Shown here: piece after piece, positions 44,420-55,220 of the stretch | How the letters are laid out: each line of letters opens with the position of its first letter | How positions within the stretch are numbered: position 1 is the stretch's first letter | Source of the DNA: Dolomedes plantarius | Taxonomy: Eukaryota > Arthropoda > Arachnida > Araneae > Dolomedidae | NCBI GenBank assembly: GCA_907164885.2 | Contig: OU015501.1 | Span: 25,305,591-25,369,590, forward strand | Direction: 5' to 3' | Length of the DNA: 64,000 nucleotides | Translations under genes and position numbers: made by a program | The notes under the pieces: generated by a model | The model's database searches: none | Seen by the model: the letters and a program-made list of their open reading frames with translations, nothing else | What the model was told of the DNA's origin: nothing

Positions 44420-45563
44420 GTTTAGTTCCCTTCCCAGCTCTGGATTGTTTCTATTGAAAGAAAACTGTAAATGAATGCCCTGTAATAGAAGCAGCCGTTT
44501 CAACTTTCTAAAATTGCTACAAGTGAAAAATTCATTAATTTTTATTTTACACTAATCGGCAAATTTTCCTCGTTCATAAGCATGTTTGGATTATAGAACT
44601 GTCTGTATTCTACGTCTTAGATGTACAAAGAGCATGAAAACATTCCTGGAAGGAATCATGTTAGGAAGTGAGGATATAATAACTCAGCTAATCCAATAGT
44701 TAGTGAAACTGCATCTTCAATTCCAACTTTTGTATTTTTTAGAGCAATTAGAAAAAGACGAACAAAATTATCAGTGTTGATGTACTGAATCAACAATTTA
44801 TTCGATAAGCCATTCTTATTGTATAAACCTGTGAGAAGAAGCCTTTTCCTGTCTTGTTGAAAAATATGCTTTTTCGTCAGGATACATTATATGTTCTGAG
44901 TGCATGAAAATTGTATGTTTTGACAGAGACTAATAATTCTCAGTTTCTCAGCAAACAATCTCTGATATGAAACATCTTTAACAAAACACTGCAATATAAA
45001 TCAGACCATTAAATGGAATTCAACAGTTTACATTGCTCCATCAAACAATTTAGGGTTATTTCCTAACGTTCGCTGTAAATTACAGGCGTGTGTTTTTTCT
45101 CATTTTTTACAAAACGTTCACTTTTCTAAAAGTATGTGTATTGAAAGTACTCTAACCACAATCATCAGCTTCTATAATTTTTCCTCGATAGATTCAATGA
45201 ATGACATGCTTTGAAATTTCGGCAAGAAGGAGACCTGAATTTAACGCATCAGTCATTTGTACTATTAAAGCGCAAAAAATCTGTATTGACTTTCTCTTTT
45301 GTTTCCAATCAAAACTCTTAGACTTCATGCTTGTTTTGCATTTCAATGATTTACTGATTGTTTTAAGCTGCAGAAACCTTCTCGATCAGCTGTTGCAAAT
45401 GCTGGGGTTCTACGTAAAAAGCCAGTGAGCCAATTTAACTGTTTTAACTATAACAGCATCCACCCTCCTGGCACCAATGATCATGCTACCAGTGTATTTT
45501 AACAATTTTAGGGAAACATCGGCATTTACTGTTATAACATGTTCTACCCGTGTATGCTGATGA
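44420..45563. other. anonymous DNA
   Basis: No gene or element end recognised. A small open frame at 45201-45428 has no family features. Confidence 0.5.
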
Positions 45564-45724
45564 TAGTGCCGTTTACATGTGCCAAAAACCCGGGTAAAAG
45601 CAGGGTCGTTCTTACTTTTTCCCTACGATAGGGAAAAATGCAGGGTGGATTTTCGACCCTGCTTCGACCCAGGATAAAACCCGCTAATTACCCATGATGC
45701 ATTTCGAAGCTGGGAGTAAATAAC

Positions 45725-45826
45725 ATGGCGGATTTGAACTTGTGTGAATCCATGAAAATGCTGCTAAATGATCGATGGAAGGATCTGGAACCCCTTAACG
45801 ATCGCATAATTTTCAAGAAACAGTAG
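45725..45826 (+). pseudogene. 33-residue open frame near the element's left end
   Basis: It begins MADLNLCESMKMLLNDRW and ends KKQ-stop. The ATG sits in an ACATGGCG context and the composition is richer in GC than the surroundings. Its position just inside the left terminus suggests the N-terminus of a lost element protein. I cannot name the family, and it is too short to be sure it was ever coding. Confidence 0.3.
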
Positions 45827-47074
45827 AAAAGTGCCTAATTTTTTTGCGGAGGATTTCATTTATTTCTTGATCTGAACCATCCCCAATTACATTATAAATA
45901 GAATGGTACTGCCATCTGGTATGTAAAATAAGAAATAAAATTTCATTTCAATAAAATTTCAGTAACATTTTCATTTAAAGTGTTATGGTAAAATTAATAA
46001 ATTTAATAAGTATAATCAATAATTAAACGTAACATTAAAATTTATTTATAAATTAATTATTTTAGAATTCACAGATAAAAATTTATTTATATCTATTTAT
46101 GATTTTTTTATTTATACATGACTAAAAATTACTGAACAAAATTGAAATCAAATTACATTTTGATTTTATAAAGGATTTATTAAAACAATAAGTATCTTAC
46201 AATTAATCTTATAATTTAAAAAAAATGCACCTATCGATTGGAAAATTTCTTTCCAGTCTTTATTACTTCAGGAATTTAAAATAATTTCTTCCCACCAAAC
46301 AGAGCTTCGTAATTTTTGCCCACATTCTTTGTTGTGGAAAAACTCAATTTAGCGATGAAGCCATAGATCGTACGATTATATCTAATATCCGCATCAATCT
46401 TCTAGTTCTTATATTCCTTTTTTCCTATCTATTTCTAAATTTATTTTTAAAAACAACAGTAAACAATCGTAAACGTTCTATAATTATCAACAGCGACTGA
46501 CATATGCTGCATTTAAATAACAAATAGACGCAGACGTAATTGTGCTTTAGAAGAGGAGTGCATTGGTCGTGTCGACTTTATCTCCTGTAAGCAAGATATA
46601 TGTAATCAAGGTGGGAGTGCTCAGTAGTAAAATTTTAAGTAATGAATTAAAATATTAAGGTAAGAATAACGCGGGTAAAAGAAAAAAATTAATAGTAAAG
46701 TTAAATTAAAACTAAAAAGTTAATTTTAACAGAAAAAATATAGACTTACAAGTTAAGAAAATTTAGAAGAAAAATTAGATAAGACTAATAATCCACGGAA
46801 AACAAAAAAGTAATAATATTAAGAGGCCCAGAAAAGCAGATATCATAAGAATAAAAAAATATTTTTGTAAGTTTTTCAATCTTTTTGGATTTTTAAAGTT
46901 TTATGATTTTTTTGTTGTTGTTATTTTTAAAATTTAAGAATACGAGGTCAAAAGAACAGCAATTGGGAAAAAAAAGGCCTTCCCCAGGACCATACACTTC
47001 GTAACGAGATAAATGCGGAGTTCGAAGATGGAAAGCTAAAAATAGCAATACAGTGAATTTGGAAAAAGTATGAC

Positions 47075-47145
47075 ACCGGCTGGGATCGAACCCATAACGT
47101 GATTTACAAGGAATGATGGTGTATAAGGATCACTTCCGCCGAATT
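47075..47145 (-). other. tRNA-like B-box stretch (weak)
   Basis: The minus strand reads GGGTTCGATCCCAGCCGG, a perfect B-box with a plausible T-arm, inside the GTTTACATG element. The upstream half does not give a convincing A-box or cloverleaf, so it may be a SINE remnant or chance. Confidence 0.3.
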
Positions 47146-47399
47146 CATGTTACGGCCTTTACTTCCGGTAAGACGGGTAAAAGCAGGGTGAAAATGTGGT
47201 CCCATGTAAACGGGCTTCGAAGGTTTTCCCTATTAGCGGGTAAATCCCGGGTATTATTGTTGTCCATGTAAACGCAGCTATATGTACCTAATTATGTCTA
47301 TTCGTTTAGTATATATTATAAACTTTTCTATAATACGGATGCACTTGTCATGTGATATTCGCACAATTATACCGTGGAAATTGTTAACTACTTCTTATC

Positions 47400-47641
47400 T
47401 GGGAGGCAGCATACAAACAGAGTTAACATCACTCCCTGATGCCACCTCAGTTTTGACCGTGCACACCCAGGGGCAATATCTATACGGGTTCGTAGTTTCT
47501 CTTACCCACTGACCTCATAGAAGACTTTCGGGTCTATGTATTTCACGTGCCCATATGACACGAAGGTATTTAATGGCGTTCTAACTGAGAGCCTTCCATC
47601 CAAAGTCCTACGCGCTACCACTAGACTACCTCGGTCCCCAT
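47400..47641 (-). mobile_element. tRNA-derived SINE
   Basis: Read on the minus strand from 47641, GGGGACCGAGGTAGTCTAGTGGTAGCGCG is a clear tRNA D-arm region with an A-box (TAGTCTAGTGG). An anticodon-like region follows, and a degraded B-box near GTTAGAACGCC. A body of about 180 bp then runs to about 47400 or somewhat further. No A tail or sure target duplication was found, so the 3' limit is approximate. The minus-strand frame 47732-47502 translates this SINE and is not a gene. Confidence 0.68.
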
Positions 47642-48390
47642 ATATTGTAAATAAATATGAGATAACAGATAAATGCTCATAAAACATAAAAGTAAACAAA
47701 TTCAATAAAAAATACATCATTAAATACCTCATAAAACTGTTGAGTTTTTTCTACTCTAGAAAAAATTTATTCTATGCATTTTAATAAAAATGTATAGGCA
47801 CTGACTTTCTATTTTTGGGGAAAAGAATGAAAACCAATTTCCTTAGAGCTAGAACTTTGCTTTATAAAAGTCTTATTTTCCCTAAATAAGCAAAAACGAC
47901 ACAGAGATTAAACCAAAATCACATAAAATGTTCGTGTAGTTGATCCATTGAACGTGAATGGAATTGCTTAAGTAGTCATGAAAATTTAAGTCTAAAAGTT
48001 ACACTGAAATCTAACTCAGATGGTCAGTGTTATTCAGTAGTTCCTGCTATTCCCATTATTAACTATCCTTTGTAATTTAGAAATTGAACTTAAAGTAGCA
48101 AATAGATTTATTTACTTACAATTAATTTGCATTTCTAAAATTTTTAATTTATCCCCATCAGTATTATTTGTTTGTACTCCTTTCCCTAGCCATGTATAAC
48201 TAATATTTATAACCAATTTACTAGTTTTTAAAAGATATTCCGATACATCTACAGGTGCAGATACATGTAAACGTGGCAGAAATCCGATCTTGGCAGTAAT
48301 AAGATATTTTTTTTACCCATATTTCTCGACTGGCAATAATATTTTCTTTATACTGTAGAATTGTATTTAATCCAACAATCTTATACATAA
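47642..48390. other. anonymous AT-rich DNA
   Basis: Nothing recognised between the SINE and the Helitron-like copy 4. Confidence 0.5.
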
Positions 48391-49001
48391 CTAGCTGAAT
48401 ACTCGTGCTTCGCTACGGAGTACATTCAAATTAAATATAATGGTTAATGTATGCAATTAATGCCAAGAAAAAATACAAAAAAATATATTTATGAAAAATT
48501 GTAACGGATATTTTTAAAAATAAAATAATGTAGAGAAAATGTTCAAATTAAATACAACGGTCGATGTATGCAATTAATTTGTATGTTTAATATCCATAAA
48601 GCATACTAATTTGAATTAATTTCTTAAAAAACTTCATCTAAATTAGTCTAAAGGTTAAATTTTACATTTTACCGTATTTCAATATTTTTTTATCAATTTA
48701 TTTCGTTGTTATGCACGTGACGATAATTCATTTAAATATCACAAAAGAAAAGAAACCACGTGATCAGCATTCAATAAATTAAATTCTAAAAATTAATCTT
48801 TAAAATTCACCAAAAAATCAGAAAATTGAGATAATGATTCGAAATAGATTTCATTTTAAAGGAATTTCTATGATTTTTCTCGTGATATAAATTTTATAAC
48901 CCTCAAATTACTATTTTAAATGCAAACTTTAAAGAATGTTACAACAAAAAACAGCATAAAAATTTAATTTTTAAAAATCCAAGAAGAATTTTTCAACAAT
49001 C

Positions 49002-49443
49002 TGTAAGGTATACACAAGATTCGATTCCCAAGAATCGAACTTTTGAGTGAAGGAATTAAGAAGCTGCTTCAGATATGCTAATTTTGGCATACGCGCTTAG
49101 TATAAATACCAGCAGCGTCATTAATGAAAAGGTGAGGTTGTAAGGTTGAAAAGGTGTTATCCTGCGCTAGTGCTTAGCGGGCCAGAAGTTTACATGGCAG
49201 TACTGCTGGTTTGACTTACTGTTCGTGAGTATAAAAATATATGTTCTTGAAAGCTGTGTTTATACATTCCGTACTAGTAGTAAGCATGCTTATTGCTGTA
49301 AAAGCCAATTATATGTGCAACGAATTCAATAAACATTGTTTCATGTATAAACATTCTTGTATAAAATACAAATAGAGTGCCCCCCTTGTTAGATTCTACT
49401 TACTGGCTGCCCGAAATTATATATACCTGGTAGTAGCGTTACA
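49002..49443 (+). repeat. 5' LTR
   Basis: It starts TGTAAGGTATACACAAG; TATAAAT box at 49101-49107; AATAAA at 49328-49333. Compared with the 3' LTR its last 80 bases differ strongly, with about 30 extra bases near 49383-49412, so the exact end (TTACA at 49443) is inferred. No clear tRNA primer-binding site follows. Confidence 0.85.
49101..49107 (+). promoter_or_regulatory. LTR TATA box
   Basis: TATAAAT in the CTTAGTATAAATACC context, conserved at the same place in all LTR copies of the window, so it is probably the Pol II promoter of the retrotransposon. Confidence 0.75.
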
Positions 49444-49799
49444 TTGTAACGAACAACATAATTGAAATTAAAAAAACTGTGTACTGTGTACTTATATTGA
49501 TAAAATTGTTGCAAGTACTTATATACTATTTAAAAATGAGTTGGTTGTAGAACAAATCCTTGCTGGAAATTTTCTCGGGTAATTATGGTTCAGCATTTTG
49601 CGCCATTCGAAGCCACCTTCAATGGCGGCCCCCTCAAGCCAATTCCTAAAGAAAATTGAGCATTACTTTCAGCAACAATTGCACCCCAGAGGGGGATAAA
49701 CTTAAATTGCTCTAGCCGCTTTAAGAGGTAGTGCATTTCAGTGGTACACATGCATGCAAAGCAAGTAATCTGATTTTTTGACTATTGTCATTCAAGCAA

Positions 49800-51285
49800 C
49801 AGTTTCTTAGTGTTTTTCCAAAGACCTTTAATCAAAGTGAAATTGAAGCGGAAATTTATTCGCTAAGGCAACGTGAAGGTCAGTCTGCATAGATTTTGCT
49901 ATGGAAAAGATTTCCAAGTGTGAGGAATATTTAGAAGGGGTGACGGAAGCGATAATCTTAAAAATAGTTATCCAACGTTTGAAGCAAGTGTTCAAGATTT
50001 TTTAGATAATCAAACAATTACAAGCAAGTGGTACCCTCCTTCAAGCTTAGCTATATATGACAATAGGCATTTCTTCGCTACCCCCTCACCGTCATTCAGG
50101 TACGAGAAGTTTATACAGCCGCGCCAAAATTTTTCGCGAGTTTCAAACCAGCAGCGTAAGCAGTACCGCAGGCAAAATAATAGAAGCGCACGGCGTTATA
50201 ATGAAAGTAGTGCTCTTAAAGTAAATAATATGCAAGCACCTTACTTGCACTGGCAAGTTGATTCACATGCTATGGTTCAAACCTGTTGAAACTGTTTGAC
50301 AAATGTATTATTTTGTCCGAGCAGTAATCGTTATTTGAGAATAGTGAAAGTCAGGGTATTTTGTGGCTTATAAAGAAAGTGGAGTCTAGCTGGAATGATG
50401 AGGTAATTCAGTACAATTTCTGAAAATAGGCCGATACTAATGCTAGTGGTTTAGAAAATAAATCATCTGACACTTCTATTACTGCTATACCTGATATTTT
50501 AGATTGATATTCACACATCTGTTAATGAATGAAATTTAGTAGATGACGAAGTATGCGTTACGGAAGTAGTGAATACTTTAGTTGACGACAATAAAAATTC
50601 TTTAAACGATAGTAGGAACTCGCTAGGTAATGATGATATATTTCAAGGTCCCAGCCGAATGAGGATTGTGTAGGCCAGGTTGATAATCTGGTTTTAAATA
50701 AAGTACATGAAAACCAGACTGAGAATCAGGATGAAAAGTTGACACAGAGTTGATAAGTAAGTAGTTTAGCTGATGCTTCGGAGTTATAGACTCAGGTTGT
50801 ATTAAACGCACCAGTACGAAAAGCTTAATCTTCCTAAAACTGAAGCAGTGTTAAAGAATTTAAATTGATAGCGATTCTGAAGACGGACGTTTTACAGATA
50901 CTTTTTCGTCAAAAGAGGATAAAACTAAAGTTAAGGGAGATAAAAAACGTGAAAAAGCGCCTTCAGGTTCCAGCATTAAAACTGCTAATACTGAAGTAAT
51001 TAAGGTGGTAAACAAGAAGTTGCATAAGCACCAATACCAAAATCAGAGTCAGTTTGTTGAAAAACATGACACAAGTAGAGAGATAAAGCCAGTAACTAAA
51101 CACGTTGGTGCGGCGTATAAATTTGACAAAATAGAATCTGCATTAAAATCTGATACCGATACAAGCAAAAGTACGAAGAAAGATTGCTTGTATCGGTAAG
51201 TGTGCACTACAAAAACTCCATCAAAGGATGAATGCGTCGCTGATAAGGTACACAAGGTTATCAAAAGGAAGAATGACAATTTTAA
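49800..51285 (+). pseudogene. gag-like region, many stops and shifts
   Basis: Translation in shifting frames gives charged, low-hydrophobicity protein, as expected for gag: a Gln/Arg/Asn-rich stretch around 50110-50210 (FSRVSNQQRKQYRRQ), and Lys/Ser/Asp-rich parts at 50880-51250 (KVKGDKKREKAPSG, KSTKKDCLYR). I see no CCHC zinc knuckle. Stops at several places (for example about 50290 and 51197) make it non-functional. The assignment to gag rests on position between the 5' LTR and pol and on composition, not on a motif. Confidence 0.55.
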
Positions 51286-51613
51286 AGTTCCTTTGCATAA
51301 GTACAGGAAACGGAAGATTTCTGCCGCCCAGCAAGGTTGGCCTCCTCCCAAGATACCTCCTGTCCATCTTCAAGCCGGACCAGCGCCTCAGGACCTACGA
51401 CCTGCTGCACGAAGGATGCCCACACGGTCAACGAACCCCTTTACTAGGACTGCGACCATCAAGAGAGGTTCCACGGATTGGACAGACTGGTGCAAGGAAG
51501 TTGCTGCATTCATGAGGAACAAGTCTTGTATCAACTTTCTTATTGTAAACTCCCACCCTTTAATAAAACCCGAACCAAATTGGTTTGCAGTTCCCCCAGT
51601 GTATATACTGTAA
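51286..51613 (+). pseudogene. C-terminal tail of the gypsy pol/integrase polyprotein
   Basis: The sequence YRKRKISAAQQ to STNPFTRTATIKRGSTDW and CKEVAAFMRNKSCINF is the same as the end of the minus-strand polyprotein at 63194-64000, with few substitutions. In that copy it follows the integrase GPY/F region; here it is fused to gag-like sequence, showing a large in-frame-looking deletion. The open frame spanning the join is 51200-51613. Confidence 0.85.
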
Positions 51614-52100
51614 ACATTTTGAGGGGAAGTGGTGAGGCACTGAAAAAAAAAGACATACTGTTGTTTTATAAATTTTTGAAGGGGACATGTAGTGACTAGG
51701 AAAAAAAATACATACTGCACAATATACCAATAACCACTAATGTACTAACTTCACAAAAAACACATTACATTATAAATTGGGGGAGAGCAGATACAGTCAA
51801 GACAATGTAATGCTGTGCAATTGTGTTGTCACTTTTAATTAAATAGATATTTTAGGGCGCAGTTGACAGCCCAGTACCGCAACTCTGCAAATCCACTGTT
51901 TGATGGTGTCACCTGGACCCTTCGGGGTTAGTTTTTGTAAAATTGGTAGTGGCGTTTTTCCTCCACACAACGTGTGTGGAAGGTTTTTTTTTGGCTTTGC
52001 CACCATTATGTAAAAAGTCAGACCAGCACGCGTTTTCAATTAGTTAACTGAAGCCGTTCAGACCTCAGTTACCTAATTTTTTTTTTTCGAGGGAGGCCAG
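51614..52100 (+). other. 3' untranslated region of the gypsy element
   Basis: Non-coding in this orientation. It closely matches 62652-63190 on the minus strand, including AACGTGTGTGGAAGG and GTCAGACCAGCACGCGTTTT. The minus-strand frame 51839-52039 is a shadow. Confidence 0.8.
52089..52096 (+). promoter_or_regulatory. polypurine tract
   Basis: GAGGGAGG four bases before the 3' LTR, the expected primer for plus-strand DNA synthesis. The same CGAGGGAGGCCAG sequence precedes the LTR of the copy at 62.2 kb. Confidence 0.8.
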
Positions 52101-52542
52101 TGTAAGGTATACACAGATTCGATTCCCAAGAATCGAACTTTGAGTGAAGGAATATAAAGAAGCTGCTTCAGATTATGCAATTTGGCATACGCGCTTAGTA
52201 TAAATACCACGCAGGCGTCATTAATGAAAAGAGGAGGTTTGTTAAGGTGAAAAGGTGTTATCCTGCGCTAGTGCTTAGCGGGCCAGAAGTTTACATGGCA
52301 GTACTGCTGGTTGACCTTACTGTTCGTGAGTATAAAAATATATGTTCTTGAAAGCTGTGTTTATACATTCCGTACTAGTAGTACGCATGCTTATTGCTGT
52401 AAAAGCCAATTATATGTGCAACGAATTCAATAAACATTGTTTCATGTATAAAACTGTGTTTTGCTTCAAATTTCAAATAGAGTGCCACTTCAAATTATAT
52501 ACACCCAAGTCTGATAGAAGACGTGAGCATAGAATCTCTATA
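52101..52542 (+). repeat. 3' LTR
   Basis: It starts TGTAAGGTATACACAGATT and ends CTCTATA; TATAAAT at 52199-52205; AATAAA near 52430. Apart from its last 80 bases it is nearly the same as the 5' LTR, with mostly single-base gaps, so the insertion looks young. Confidence 0.92.
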
Positions 52543-54219
52543 AATCTTCTTAAGTGCACCCTACACTATAAGAAGAATCGCCATGCAAAATTCAGCCCTT
52601 TAGGTCCAGCGGTTTGGTCTGTGCGTATATGCCATTCAGTCCAATCAGTCAGACAGTTACGGAACTGTTTTATTATATATAGATTATTTTATCTATCCGT
52701 TACTTTAGTAAAAATTTTTCTTTTAAATATTGCTTAAAATTTAGCATTGTAGCAACTTTAAGATGAAATAGACACTTCATGACATATTTATTAAACAACA
52801 TCTGAAAGTAGCGTTGGTAAATAAAAAAAAACACATCATCAGTGTATTAACTGAGAAATAATTAATTGTTAAAATCATTTCTTGAATCAAAGGACTGCCA
52901 TTGGAAAAATACATCTAGTTGCTCTAAAATAAGCCTATCACTCACAATTTACTATTTATTAACGAGTATAAAATTTCTTTTTAAGGTGGTAAAAAATCAT
53001 TTGATTTTGCTATTTAATAAATAATTGCTTTTCAGTATTGTTTAAGAGTGTTAAAATAGTATAAGATTGTTAGCTTTTGATCACATATATTACAAAAATA
53101 AATCTTTTTCATGTTCTCACAGGTTTTACCCAAATATTTTAAAGAGTTTAAAACTTATTGACAAACTATAGTGTTTACAAATGATAGGGAATTAGACGAC
53201 ACAAACTGAATGAACTGAGCAAAATAAACTCAGGAAAGGAATCTTTTCAAGTTACTAACAGGAGTATATTGTTTAAGAAATCAATAAGTTCTGTTTTAAA
53301 ATTTAATTGTAGATAAGAAGCTGTCATAATATTTTAATGGAAATATATATATAATAATTTAAATTTTCCATAAAAACTGTTGTATAGTAGTTATTCACAT
53401 CAGACTATGATTTCTTTTGTATTTTTGTAAAACAAAAATCAGCAAGAGAATAAATATAGCGGGTAAGTAATATCCTCATGTGTGCTTTTACAAGTTAATA
53501 AAAAAGCTTTATAATTGATAATTTTTTTCAATTATCTTAGGATAACTATATCGACAGTTAAACCCGCATGCTTCATTCCCTCTCAAACGATGTTGAAAAA
53601 GCCAGTGTCTGGAAAGAAAGTGTCCCGCGACATGAATGAAACCTAATTGGCTGACGGTAGAGGATCTCTTTGACACCGGGGAACTTTGAAACTAATTGGT
53701 CGATCTCATTAAAACGAAGACAGAAAAATCAAAGAGCAGAGCTAATATGTAATCACTGTCAGCAGCAGACTCCTCCTCACTCATTTGCTCAAAGGAGGAA
53801 AGCTCCTAACCACGAAACCAGAACAAGGACATCGCCGAAATGACAAAGCCTAACACCAGAAAAATCCCATACAAGTCCTTACTAGGGGAGTTGAAGATTG
53901 ATCGGATTGTATATTTCCATTGTAGAGATATAACTCTTTTACATTCCCATTGTGATCGTAATAATCGATCGTAACTCTTCAAATAAAGCATCTTTCATAA
54001 TGTCCAGAAAAAGGAGGCTATTTTTTCCCAAAATAATGTTACAGCTTTCTAAATCGAGGAAAAAATTGCACGGAGTTTAGGGAAGGGACCGGGATTTTTC
54101 ACACCACTGTCTTATTTTTAACATTCAGCTAATTTTGAAAAGAAAATCATACATTAGCTTTATCTGTTGATGAACAGCAACAGCAACCGTTTCGCTTAAG
54201 AATAACCTAAATAACCACC

Positions 54220-54300
54220 CCACACACCCACAACACACACACTATACATATATATATATATATTATATATATTATATATATATATAGATATATTATATAA
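54220..54300. repeat. (CA)n/(TA)n microsatellite
   Basis: A CACAC tract is followed by interrupted TATA units. The minus-strand Ile/Tyr-rich peptide across it is an artefact. Confidence 0.9.
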
Positions 54301-55170
54301 TCCAGTAGATACTGCAGGTACACTTTTAACGTATGTTTGGATAATAAGTATTCATAGCAGTTACTGTCAAAAAAAATTATATTGTGCACAATAATTTATT
54401 TAATCTCCAAATTATATTAGTAATATATAATTTTCGCTGATTAAAACCTGAATATTTTATTGATTAAACAAAAATAAGGGGTAGGAGCAGTGACAAGAAT
54501 AATAATACACGATAGGATTCGAAGATCTGTAGAAAGGGAAGAATTATGGTCGTGGCTCAGCGGATGTGTTTTAAGCAACTGACTGCTTTAACATACTCGT
54601 ATAAAAATCGATAGCACTAACAAGTCATCAAAAAATTACGAATCTGATCCGAAAGAGTCTGATCCGAATCAGTCATCGATGGCAGTGGTCATATCTTACG
54701 CATCGGGAAAGAAAATGCACTAAACCTTCTTTATGCATTCTAAGAGGATACAGCTCTCGAGAAAAAAAAATATATATACAATTAATATAAACGTATAGTT
54801 AAAACCTGGAGTTTTACCTTAAGTGTCGAAGATAATTGTAAAAACATGGGGCAGAGTAATCGTCACCACATTCAGTATTTAATAAAGGTAAGTTTCTGCA
54901 AACTGTACGAAAATTTTCTCTCTAGCAGACGCAATGTATTGTATTGATACTATAAATTAAAAGACCTAACAAACCTAACGATATAACACTGCGATATGGT
55001 ATAAAATTTGAGAAATTGGATATTTGAATGTAGCATGTTATGCAATATAGCTTTTAAAATACTATTTTACATTATTAGTTAAAAGAGAAGAGTAAATTGC
55101 CCAGTGTATTAAATGTCTTAATATGCGAAGCAACTTGGAATAAGAATAAACTTCTAGAAAATAATGTCAA

Positions 55171-55174
<4 letters not shown>

Positions 55175-55219
<45 letters not shown>
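55175..55219. repeat. (AT)n microsatellite
   Basis: About 22 uninterrupted AT units. Confidence 0.95.

Positions 55220-55220
<1 letters not shown>

Larger units (their letters stand above)
45566..47278. mobile_element. possible Harbinger-like element with GTTTACATG termini
   Basis: The left terminal region (45566 onward: GTGCCGTTTACATG, then CCCGGGTAAAAGCAGGG) is matched in inverse by the right region (47160-47278: GGGTAAAAGCAGGG, CATGTAAACGGGC, GGGTAAATCCCGGG, CATGTAAACGCAGC). The motif CGTTTACATG occurs at the outermost ends and again inside on the right, so the ends are layered. TA occurs at both borders but a clean target duplication is not evident. The interior is AT-rich, with one short coding-like stretch at 45725. 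The superfamily is inferred. Confidence 0.6.
49002..52542 (+). mobile_element. Ty3/gypsy-type LTR retrotransposon, internally deleted
   Basis: Two LTRs of 442 bp (49002-49443 and 52101-52542) flank 2.66 kb, and the 4-bp target duplication AATC is intact on both sides (48998-49001 and 52543-52546). The interior holds gag-like sequence, then jumps directly to the last part of pol; protease, reverse transcriptase, RNase H and most of integrase are gone. The 3' untranslated region and polypurine tract are preserved. A copy like this could be mobilised only by proteins of another copy, such as the one at 62-64 kb. Confidence 0.92.
48391..52683 (-). mobile_element. Helitron-like non-autonomous element, copy 4, interrupted by a gypsy element
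   Basis: On the minus strand it begins TCTATATATAATAAAACAG (52683), preceded by A, and ends CTAG (48391-48394), followed by T. This is the A/T insertion context of Helitrons, which make no target duplication. The 3' hairpin CCGTAGCGAAGCACG lies about 10 bases before CTAG. The body is split at 49001/52543 by the LTR element. Without it the copy is about 750 bp, like copy 2. It has the best-preserved termini of the four copies. Confidence 0.87.

Noticed and set aside
54545..54625. A perfect A-box-like TGGCTCAGCGG suggesting a tRNA gene
   Set aside because: No B-box at the right distance and no cloverleaf can be drawn.
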